DNA of 64,000 nucleotides, taken from the NCBI RefSeq assembly GCF_017591425.1, contig NW_024466512.1:14511001-14575000 (forward strand), written 5' to 3'. The position numbers and the translations under genes were made by a program. Under the pieces are notes generated by a model. That model made no database searches. It was given only the letters and a program-made list of their open reading frames with translations, and had not been told where the DNA came from. Below are positions 55,401 through 64,000 of the stretch, in pieces. Each line of letters begins with the position of its first letter. The first letter of the stretch is position 1. The DNA is from Ochotona curzoniae (lineage: Eukaryota > Chordata > Mammalia > Lagomorpha > Ochotonidae).

Positions 55401-57183
55401 TTATCAAATACCCCACAGATGCATCAACTCTAGGTTGGAAGAATCAAGCCTCTAGGAGGGGTCCAAGCTAGGTGAAGATGACCCAAACCTGCCCAGCCTG
55501 TTGATAACTTCAACTGCCACCAGTGCAGACAGAGGGAGTGATGCCAGTTGAGCCCAGCGGGTGTTCTTTCTCAATAGCACAGGACCAGATGAGACTTCTC
55601 ACGTCCTTCTACAATCACCAGGGCTCTCTCCTGCTATCTCTTGCTCCTTTCCATCACTAAACTCACCCTATTGCTTACTCCAATGACTTTTTCCCAAATT
55701 CCCTTCACTTTTTTTTTTAAACTTCCCCATCCTTTGAATCCCAGCAGAAGTCACACCACCGCAACTCTCCCCTCCCCCACTTCCCAATGCCATAGTGTAT
55801 GGCACCAGCTCTGCTGGGAACTCTGCCATCTTTCTGTCTCCTCCTTCCTTTCCCTACTGCTCTCTCCATAATTGCTCGAGTCTTTCCCATGTGAACGCCC
55901 TGCACTTCTTTGGAGCCATAAACCTGCTGGAGTCTGAAACAATTTTTATTTTTACTATCACTACTATTTTGGTATCACCACCAAACTCATATATGGTTCT
56001 GAATGCCAAGTAAGTCCAAAATAAACAGAGAAACAGAATAAATTAGTCAACATTTCTCCACCAGGCTCAGAGTTTTGAGCTTAGAGTCACAGCTTCGTTT
56101 TAGCTTAAGAAATCAAAAGTTTTCTGGAACTCCACCTGCTGGAGAAAAACCTTGTTGCTTTTTCTCTAAGCCCACTTATGCCAGATCTGGGACAGAAAAA
56201 GGTATGCATACTTAAAGGTGCAAAGTGAAGGATCATACGCTCATTTACAAAATACTGAACAGGTAGCATCGTGAAAAAAAAGATGGCAGATAGTAGCTGT
56301 ATTAGGAGTCAGAAGCCTCACAGGTGTTGTGCAAGTGCTGGATAGGGGTGTGTTTGTTCCATATCCTTGCTCCTGAAAGCCACATTCTGCCACTACACTC
56401 CCTGGGAAGAAATACTGTGTCACCACTGGGTTTCCTGCACAGGCAAACAAGAGGTCTCACCTCTTGGTGAACAAGGGGAAGAACTGAACAAATTAATGAG
56501 TATCTCTGAGGATGAGAGCGCTGCTGGTTGTCTATATCCATCTCACTGACAGCTGGAAACTCTTGTCCAATGGTGGCCTCCATGGGACCCACCTGAAAGA
56601 GCAGGACCAAGGAGAGAGGACACCCAGTTTCAAGGAGGTTCAAATTCTGCCCTTCATTTTATCCTTTGCAAAATGAACCAATGACTCCATACTTTGCTGG
56701 AGGCCAATTTCCCTCTGCCTACTGTAGCCAGGGTAGGCCCTGCACAGGCCCCAAGGCCCTGATAGTCAACGCATTCAGTACAAGTCCAGATGAGCTTGGA
56801 AGCCCCTACAGCTCATGCAGGGAGTCTCAGAAGGTCCCTGAGTGGATGGATGAGACACAACTTCCCTTGAGGCCTGGGAAGTGATCTTGCAGGAACATTC
56901 TAGCTTCCCCACTGGGAGAGCATGGGGTCCTTCAGCAGTGAGACCCTGCCTTGCCTCATGTTTCCACTGAGTCTATCCAACAATCAAAATTACTTGCATC
57001 ACATTTACCATACCTGTTCTTCCTCTGTCACAATACCTATGAGATAGCTGACCAGAAAGAGTGTGTGGCCTTCATTCAGGCTAAAGTGAACCAAGCATCA
57101 CACAGCAAACTAAGCCCACAGCCCGATTGAGAGCACAGAAAGTATAGGTTCACCCAGAGTAGTTGGGAGAATCTGGGTGCTAA
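55401..57183. other. Unique block (about 1.8 kb)
   Basis: A T/C-rich tract runs 55640-55870. No gene or confident repeat recognised. Confidence 0.4.
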
Positions 57184-57292
57184 GGCACAGTGGTCATAAG
57201 CAAGCACACAAGAGCCATTTCCTGGGGCTTCTGGAATGGCACAGTGGTCATTGCAAGGACACTAGAGTCACTTTCCTGGGGCTGCTGGAAGA
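57184..57292 (+). repeat. 54-bp tandem duplication
   Basis: GGCACAGTGGTCATAAGCAA...CCTGGGGCTTCTGGAA recurs as GGCACAGTGGTCATTGCAAG...CCTGGGGCTGCTGGAA starting near 57238. The second copy runs into the start of a CSINE, whose head resembles the same phrase. Confidence 0.75.
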
Positions 57293-57595
57293 GCACAATG
57301 GATTAAACTGCTTCTTGCAACACTGACATCCATGTTGGAATGCCATTACAGTCTTAGTTCCTCCACTTTCAAAGCAGTTCCCTGCCTATATGACTGAGAA
57401 ACCATTCAGTAATGAATGGTTCAAGTACATGGGCCCCTACCAATCATGTGGGTGACCTGGCTCAGCTTCAGCCATTGTAGCCAATTTGGGACAGTAAATC
57501 TGGTATGGGATATCTCTGTATCTGTTTGTCTCCCTCTCTTTCCGTGCCACAACCCACTCAACATTCCAAATTAATTAGTTATTTGGTTAATTAAA
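57285..57595 (+). mobile_element. Old CSINE, near full length
   Basis: CTGCTGGAAGAGCACAATGG, ATTAAACTGCTTCTTGCAAC, AGTCTTAGTTCCTCCACTTT, AAGCAGTTCCCTGCCTATAT, CATGTGGGTGACCTGGCTCA, then a TGTTTGTCTCCCTCTCTTTC tract and an AT-rich tail. The inverted repeat AACCATTCA/TGAATGGTT (57400-57421) is internal. Confidence 0.75.
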
Positions 57596-58609
57596 AGAAA
57601 CCACTCCCACTACTATGTTAAGCAAATGACATGGCCTCTTTGCAGTGCTTTCCTCATTAGTAAAGCCCTCAGCTCTCACATATCAGACCTGGTCATATTG
57701 CTAAGAGGTGGAGTAAATTAAAAGCCCTTAGCCAGTGGGGCTGGTCCCACAACGGTTGTCATGAAAACTAAATAAGAGAATGCTTAGCATGCTGACCTCC
57801 AGAATTTGTTACTACAAACGACTTCCAAAGATTTGCATGGCTGGAAACCATAAACATGTATTTGCTCACTATCTCAGTCTTTGCAGAGTTTAGCATGGAT
57901 ACCTCATCCTTGCCCTGTGTTGTGTCAGCTAGTATGGTACTAACAAGTCAGAGCATTAGAGAGGACTTCACCCACACATCTGGGGTTTAAGTTAAGTGAC
58001 GCTGGAGTGGATAGGGGTTTGCTGAGTCTCTCACCTCACAGAGTAATCAAGTCCCACCATATGGCCCCAAGAAAGCAACCAGAGATGATCCCAAGACTTG
58101 AACTAGACCCAAAACTGACTCAGCATCCAGTCTGTCACGTTCTGCTGGCCACAGCAGGTTACAGGGTCAATCCCAGACTCAAGGGAAAGGCAGCTGACTA
58201 TACCTCTCTGTGATCAAAGTGACATATCAAGAGGACTGGAGCTGCTGGGTGCCACATGTTTGAATGAGATCGCAGAGAAATAATGCTGTTGACATAGGTG
58301 ATCTCAAAGGATCATGGGCTAAACATGAAACATTGAGCTACAGCAACGGAAGCACAGATCCCAGGGCCAGCTACATCACGCTAAGCAAGTCACATTATAT
58401 TTGAGACCACCCTCCATTCCCCTCCTCTCATGCAAGAGGAAATTCATACCAGTAGACAGTACATGATACATACCTTGCAATTCATAAATAATATTTCCAG
58501 AATTCATCAGTGAGTGAACGACTTAAATGAATAGCTAAATAAACAGGGTTGGGAGAGAAACAGAGAACCACCCAGTTCCTCTCAAGAGTGAACTAACAAC
58601 TCCTAGGGT
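57596..58609. other. Unique sequence (about 1 kb)
   Basis: Nothing recognised. Confidence 0.42.
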
Positions 58610-58750
58610 AATGATTTACATCATGGACCCTAGGAGCTACAGACAAATGCCTTTGAGTCTCAAGACACCTTTACTAGCTATGTGACCTCAAGTAAGGCTT
58701 CCACTTAGTAGATATTCAATAAATACTTAGAAAATTCATGAACGAGCAGG
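58610..58750 (-). mobile_element. MIR/L2-type remnant
   Basis: TTACTAGCTATGTGACCTCA, AGTAAGGCTTCCACTTAGTA and GATATTCAATAAATACTTAG resemble 'TGTGACCTTGGGCAAGTC' and 'TAGTAGGTGCTCAATAAATG' of MIR or L2. The family choice is uncertain. Confidence 0.5.
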
Positions 58751-59237
58751 TGAATGAATAAAAATTTTTAAAAATTTCAACAACAGTGCACTGTACCATT
58801 GAACTTGGCCCCCTAAAGATTTCTCCTTCCTGGGAATTTACTCTAGTCCTCTCCTGCTACTTCTGAGTGAGGCAGACATCAACTTCAAGGGGTGTGTACA
58901 GGTAGAGAAGGCAGGTACAGAACGCATCCTGCCTTGCACTTCACTGTGAAGCACACGTGTCCTGGCCCAGCGACAGGTAAAGCTGAAGGTCTGAGTTTTG
59001 TGTAAGGGCTTCTAGGCCCTCTTGGCTCCAGCTAGATGGAGCTTCTCTTCTGCTTCCACCCAGTTAGTTCCCTAACTCTTGTGAGCTTCCTACACCTGCA
59101 GGGCCACAGCCATGAGAACACTGCTGATACTCTGATTTCTGCAAGGGGTCAGCACTTAGCCGACACCTCTGCAACTCTGACTGCTGTGGCTTCCACTCCT
59201 AATGCTGTCAAGTCTTGATACAATATGTCAAAATGTG
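58751..59237. other. Unique sequence
   Basis: Single-copy DNA, nothing recognised. Confidence 0.42.
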
Positions 59238-59415
59238 TGTCCATTTTCTTCTTTAATTCTCCCAGTAGCACCATGAAAAAGGCAAAAATCCTAAATGCCA
59301 ATGTACAGTTGACTCCTGAAACCCACAGTGGTGGGGGAATTTGTCCGAGTCCTACAGTTCAAATGTCTGAGCTGAGATTTTTCAGGCAGACCTTGTGCTT
59401 TGTCCTCCTTGACCC
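59238..59415 (+). mobile_element. Probable MIR fragment
   Basis: CTTTAATTCTCCCAGTAGCA, CCATGAAAAAGGCAAAAATC and GAGCTGAGATTTTTCAGGCA follow the MIR core to 3' half loosely. Confidence 0.5.
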
Positions 59416-60344
59416 AGAATCCCTTTTGAGATGGAACTGGTCCCTGGTCACTGCTTGGGCTGGAACAGCAAGAGTGTCCAGCCAATGCTAACTGGAAGAA
59501 CAGAGGCCATGTGACCTCACACATGAGGTCATTCATCCAATGGCATGAACAAGTTAAGAGAACACTTGGTTTTGGGGTCAGGTGTCAATGCTATGGTGCA
59601 AGAAGCATCCTTATCCTGGCCCAAAGATGCTATTTCCCAAGGCTGAGGTGACATTGGAGCCATTACTTGTGGCTGTCACTGTTGACCTGGACTGAGATGC
59701 AATAAGACAAATTTCAGTCCCCAGAGCTACCTCTGTGTATGCTTTAAAGCTCTCATTCCTGCTTGTGCACTCTCACTCTCTTCCTCTCCTATCCTGCAGG
59801 ATGTATGTCCCAAAACATGCCAAGTCGGTGTCAACAGCACTTGCTTTACTTGACACCTCTCCAGCATTCCTGCTGGGAAGTATACACCAAACACAAGTCT
59901 CTGAACTTGCCCCATTCCCTTCCATGAGCTGTTCACAGACACAATCTCAGCAGGCTTGGGAGGAGCGTGAGGTTGACCAGGAACCTGTTCTTCAATGAAC
60001 CTGCACTGCCCAGGAGATGGCCGCACACAGATGCATCCCCAGCAGACGGTCTGGCCTCGGTATTGGGAATGCCTTCCTGGGATCACCCTAGGTCAGAGTG
60101 CCACTGACCCTTGCTAACAGCTATGAAAGCTGTGACCAGAAGCCCCTAAGTCCTAGACTGCTAGCATTTAAATACCCTCACACCTCGATCTTTTTCCTCC
60201 TCACCTTGGAGAGTGTCAGACCAAGTAGAAATAATGAACTAGGTCAAACTAATAAAGTTAGTCACCTTGGGAAATTAATCTTATTTCTGGTACAATTAGT
60301 CTATCTGTAGAAAAAAAAAATTATTTTTACAGTCTTAGAGATGT
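59416..60344. other. Unique sequence
   Basis: Minus frame 59727-60086 (119 codons) and plus frame 59735-59998 oppose each other; neither is recognisable. Single-copy DNA. Confidence 0.4.
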
Positions 60345-60512
60345 TCCAGGGAGATTCAAGGACTGACTTGTGAACCAGCTAGGGAGTTGATAGATTTCTA
60401 GGTCCCACCCTAGACTGACTGAATCAACTCTGCGGGAACTAGAAACCAGTTGTTAACAAGTCCTTCCCATGTCCAGGACTCTACTGTGTCTCAAGTGTGA
60501 GAACCTTTGTCC
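60345..60512. mobile_element. MER20-like hAT element
   Basis: TTGTGAACCAGCTAGGGAGT, TAGATTTCTAGGTCCCACCC, AGACTGACTGAATCAACTCT, AACCAGTTGTTAACAAGTCC, CTCAAGTGTGAGAACC follow MER20 from the 'ACCTGGGAACTTGTTAGAAATGC' zone to the 'AAGTTTGAGAACC' end. Confidence 0.7.
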
Positions 60513-61169
60513 TCCAGCAAAGGGTCAGGTCACAACTTCCAGAAGACACCAGGCTGTCCCCGGTCCTACAGGAGGTCCAGGCGGACAGACCCAAAAGACT
60601 TGTCTCCCAGCCACAGCTAACAGCCCTCTGCAGGGACACATGAGGCTGAGTCTTAGAGTAAGAGCTGTTGAGGGAGCACCTGTCCGTGCCGCCCCAGTCA
60701 CATGAGGCTGAATATCTGAATCCCTGGCAAACCCGCGTCTTCGGTCTTAAATCTCAAAGCTTTTGGAAACAACATTTGGGTGTGACAAATTGCGACAGAT
60801 ATTAACATTTTAACATAGGTGCTCATCACGGGGGAAGCTGGGTGTAGGGAAATAGGAACTCTACTACCTCACAACTTTTGTACATTTACTACTATTTTGA
60901 ATTACTTTATTTTTTATAAAAGGGATTTTTGAGCACTTCCCTACCCAGTCTCCTTGTTATGCAGCGGATAGTTCGCAACAGGAAACATCCCTGCATGGAC
61001 TACCGTCCAGGATCCAGGCAGCTACAGCCCTGGGATCTCCCCCAGGGCCATTGTGCAGTGAGTCTTAGAACTGAGTGTTAGCACCAAGTCTCGGAGAATC
61101 CACATTCACGGATGCACCATGGAAATTCTGGCAAAGGAGACATTTCTTACCTCAAATATTCAGCTTTGT
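60513..61169. other. Unique sequence
   Basis: Single-copy DNA with no recognised gene or element. Confidence 0.42.
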
Positions 61170-61415
61170 GTGGCAGTGGGTTGAGCTGCTGCCTGGGAAA
61201 ATAGCAAAAGACAGCCCAAGTGCTTGAACCCCTGTCACTCACATTGGAGACCATCTGAAGTGCCCAGCCCAGCCCAGCCCAGCCCAGCCCAGCCCAGCCC
61301 AGCCCTTTTGGGGAATGAACCCAATGGAAGATTTTTTTCCTTCCTTTTCTCAAGCTTTCCTTCTTTCTGTAGCTCTGCCTTTCAAAGCATTCAATCTTAC
61401 AAAAACACACCTCAA
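61170..61415 (+). mobile_element. Old CSINE interrupted by a pentanucleotide expansion
   Basis: TTTGTGTGGCAGTGGGTTGA, GCTGCTGCCTGGGAAAATAG, AGACAGCCCAAGTGCTTGAA, then the (CCCAG)n tract in place of the usual GAAGAAGCTCCTGGCTCC segment, then TTTTGGGGAATGAACCCAAT, GGAAGATTTTTTTCCTTCC and CTTTCTGTAGCTCTGCC. The early body between A-box region and CTGGGAAA is deleted. Confidence 0.78.
61263..61305. repeat. (CCCAG)n repeat, nine CCC tracts; quadruplex-prone
   Basis: CCC tracts recur every 5 bp from 61263 to 61305. The minus strand is (GGGCT)n with nine G3 tracts and two-base loops, a strong G-quadruplex former. The plus strand could form an i-motif. Confidence 0.97.
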
Positions 61416-62514
61416 CTCTTCACCTCCCAAGCTTCTCATTGTTTAAATTTCTTTAGTCCCTACCATCCCATCCAAGTCAGCCATCTTCCTGATACCAAAC
61501 TGGGATGGAATGCACACAGGTCAAAACGGAGTCTCTCTATTCTTCCCTTGTCAGGGGATGCAAAGGCTCAGCTTTTAAAATGTTCCCTGAGTTGGAAACT
61601 AAGCTTCATAAACTTAGTACCCAGGGAAAAGAAATTTGCCTTCGTGTAGATTTAGCCTTTTTTTTTTAATTTGTGGGAATGGGGAGAAAAATATTGCACT
61701 TCATGAAATTTTTATCATGTCATAAAGTGAAAAAGCCATTTTCCATTTATTAAGAGGAATTTTGACAGTTTCTCAGTCCCCTGGAAGAATGCAAAAACCA
61801 AACAGGCAAGCATAGGGCAAGGAGCTCACAGCAGCCTTGTGCCCTAAGATGCTTTGCCATTGCTTAGGAGAAGGATATTGTACAAATGTTCTCCCCTTCC
61901 AGACCCCCACCAAGACCAGACCATCACATGACATGAAGCAATACAGCCCTTTGCTTCCCTTGGAAAGCCACATCTTGTCCTTGTCACTCCATTTCTAATG
62001 GTGATGTTTGAAAAATTTTTTTAAGTTTTTTTTTTCTTTGCTTAGTCCCTTAGCTTGGAGAGCTCCTGTGGCTTTGTAATTGACCCATTTCAACCCTTTA
62101 TCAGGTGCCAGGATCCCCATTCAGGGAGAAAGCTCAGCTCTCTCAGCTCTGAAGCCAGGCTCTGTTGGCACGGCCTGGAAGCTTTGACAAATGAGCTCCT
62201 GCTGTGCATACGTACTGGTTTCTATAGCAATGGTCCTCAAGGCCTGGGCCAAGGTTATCAGACCCAGTGAGCTCCTACAGGGACTAAAGACAACTTCCTG
62301 CCTAGGAATTCTTGAGAAGCATTTTTTTCTCTTCTGATAATCACTAACAACTTAGTCTAACACTTGTGCTTCTGTTCCCCAAATGTCTTCTATAGATCCC
62401 AGTTTCTGTCAAACTGTTTTTCTGCTTCCAACAAAACTATATCACAACATAAAAGGTTGTGAAGATAACATGTCTTATCTAACTCATGGCTCTCTTTCAA
62501 GAGAAGATTGTTTC
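61416..62514. other. Unique sequence (about 1.1 kb) with T-runs
   Basis: T-runs near 61659 and 62025. No element or gene recognised. Confidence 0.42.
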
Positions 62515-62660
62515 CAGCCTGTGTCAGGTGCTGTTGCATGCGTTCACCATACGCAACCTTATTCTTTGTGATGTCAGTGTTAACAATCCCCATTTGGCAG
62601 ATGATGAAGCTGAGGCCAAAGAAGTCAAGCAGCCTGGCAGGAATTCCGCAGCTGAATGTG
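62515..62660 (+). mobile_element. MIR SINE fragment
   Basis: CAGCCTGTGTCAGGTGCTGT, TGCGTTCACCATACGCAACC, AACAATCCCCATTTGGCAGA and TGATGAAGCTGAGGCCAAAG follow the MIR 5' arm and core in order. Confidence 0.75.
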
Positions 62661-62777
62661 TTGGGCGCAAAGTTGGAACCAGCCCTCCCAACATCAGTCA
62701 AGACGTTCTAGCTTTCTGTAATATCTTGCTACCCAATTTGGACAAGAGTGCCAGTCATGACTTACGTATCAGTTCGA

Positions 62778-62791
62778 GTGCCCCCTAGAGG
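62778..62791 (-). promoter_or_regulatory. CTCF-like motif
   Basis: The minus strand reads CCTCTAGGGGGCAC, matching CCASYAGRKGGCRS at 13 of 14 positions. It lies in unique DNA about 120 bp past a MIR. Confidence 0.5.
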
Positions 62792-64000
62792 CCACATGCT
62801 AAATATCTGGTTCTCAAAGTTTCACATAAATTCCAATAAAATGTCTCAAGGCATGGTGTATGGAGGAGCAGAGTGCGCTATATACAGGTAGAGTACAACC
62901 CCAAGATCAGTCCCCGTAGCCAAGGACAGACACTCACACAGTCCCTACTGCCATGTGATGCTCTGCACCATTTACTCTACCAACACAAAACTTTTACACC
63001 AGAGCGCAAGCCAACAGCCCCTTCTGAAATTAAGAGTATGAACCTACAGAACCATAAACCAAAATCAACCTCTTGACTTCATGCATAGCTTCTGTCAGGC
63101 ATCTCCTTGCAGAAATGAAATGCTAACACATTGACTTTATCTTTGTTCTTGGAAGGTTTAGTAACTTTTCAACCAAGGTCCCATGTTGGCTTCAAACTTC
63201 TCCTGCATGCTATAAATTGAGAGTTCCCTCTTTAAACATTTTAACTGAATTCTTTGACACCATTCTTTGTCAATTGCCGAAACGTTTATACCTCTCTCAG
63301 AGTTCTAGCAATGGGAAATCATCTCTGAACAAGAGAAATGCCAGTTTCAAACTCACACTTTTCCAAGCCACAGCATCCAAAGATCATAACCTTGGGGTGT
63401 CTCGTGTGGACCTTTTTAGGTTACATATATTCTGGAAATTATCTTTCAGGTTTCAACCTTCTGAAGGAAGAAATGGTGAGGGAGGTCTGAAGGAAGATGA
63501 GTAAAAGAACAGAGACGAATTGTAACAAATAATCTGATGTGTCAAGATATAGAGAATAGAACTCTCAGATAAAACAATGGATGAAGGATGTTCAGTGACT
63601 ACAGTTCAGTGCTAATCCATCATCCAGAATGAAGGCTGACATCGTTATCCACTTGCAAAATCTCCCCAATGCCAGAATCCCTCGCCAATGATCACAGCAA
63701 ATAGGCTGCTGCCTCCTAAGCAAATTTCACTTCTGCAAGCCCAATGATTGCATTTTTCAGGCATTAATGTGTGAAGAGGCTGAGAGATATTGCAGCCATC
63801 TCTCAGTGTGGAGGTAAAGTGACAGGACAAGAGCCAGTTTCAAGGTTTTCTCAATTTTCAAATGCTTTGATAAAGTTTGCATTTCTCTAGGCTAAGGGCG
63901 TATTTATTGGGCTTTCTCGAGTTTGCGTATGCTTGCAGATCGGTCTTCATTTATTGGGCCTCAACAAACAACCCTCTGGGTTGCAATGGTGATCCAAGCC
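62792..64000. other. Unique sequence to the window end
   Basis: About 1.2 kb of single-copy, mildly AT-rich DNA. Frame 63217-63504 (95 codons) has no recognisable domain. Confidence 0.42.

Overview
The window looks like nuclear DNA from a lagomorph, most likely a pika (Ochotona) rather than a rabbit or hare. The main evidence is a tRNA-derived SINE that recurs about two dozen times. Its best copies start GGGCCCGGCGCGGTGGCGCA, carry a polymerase III A box (TGGCGCAAGTGG) and B box (GGTTCTAATCC), and end in a C/T-rich stretch, an AATAAA-like tail and an A-run. This is the lagomorph C-repeat (CSINE) design, in a version I associate with pika. Ancient mammal-wide repeats (MIR, L2, L1M, MER20-type hAT elements, MaLR-type LTR) fill much of the rest. 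Species assignment is by pattern recognition only.

I could not support any protein-coding gene, exon, rRNA, tRNA or snRNA. The open frames are short, usually start at non-ATG codons, overlap repeats or open on both strands, and none matches a family I recognise. The window reads as intergenic or deep intronic DNA, about 35-50% GC by eye, with no CpG island.

Layout. 1-9 kb: mostly unique AT-rich DNA with an old L1 fragment, MIRs and two CSINEs. 9.1-9.4 kb: a 27-bp minisatellite. 9.9-17.5 kb: a CSINE-dense block with tail-to-tail inverted pairs. 19-24.5 kb: a probable MaLR LTR, hAT elements (one with a 31-bp tandem expansion inside it) and a promoter-like motif cluster at 23.8-24.0 kb. 26.5-27.4 kb: L1 remnant, CSINE and a solo LTR. 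30-32 kb: a TATA/CCAAT pair, a CSINE with a TA microsatellite, paired CTCF-like motifs and a perfect AT-rich hairpin. 34.6-36.45 kb: the most unusual structure, a degenerate ~60-bp array followed by four 85-bp tandem units and a poly(A)-tailed body, probably one retroelement. 36.7-64 kb: scattered CSINEs of several ages, MIR/L2 remnants, an LTR at 37.8-38.2 kb, the youngest-looking CSINE at 52.1 kb, a CSINE carrying a (CCCAG)n quadruplex-prone tract at 61.3 kb, and a CTCF-like motif at 62.8 kb.

There is no operon or pathway to describe. What can be read is repeat history and some candidate regulatory sites. Repeat boundaries are read by eye and may be off by 10-30 bp. Old MIR and L2 calls rest on partial motif matches.
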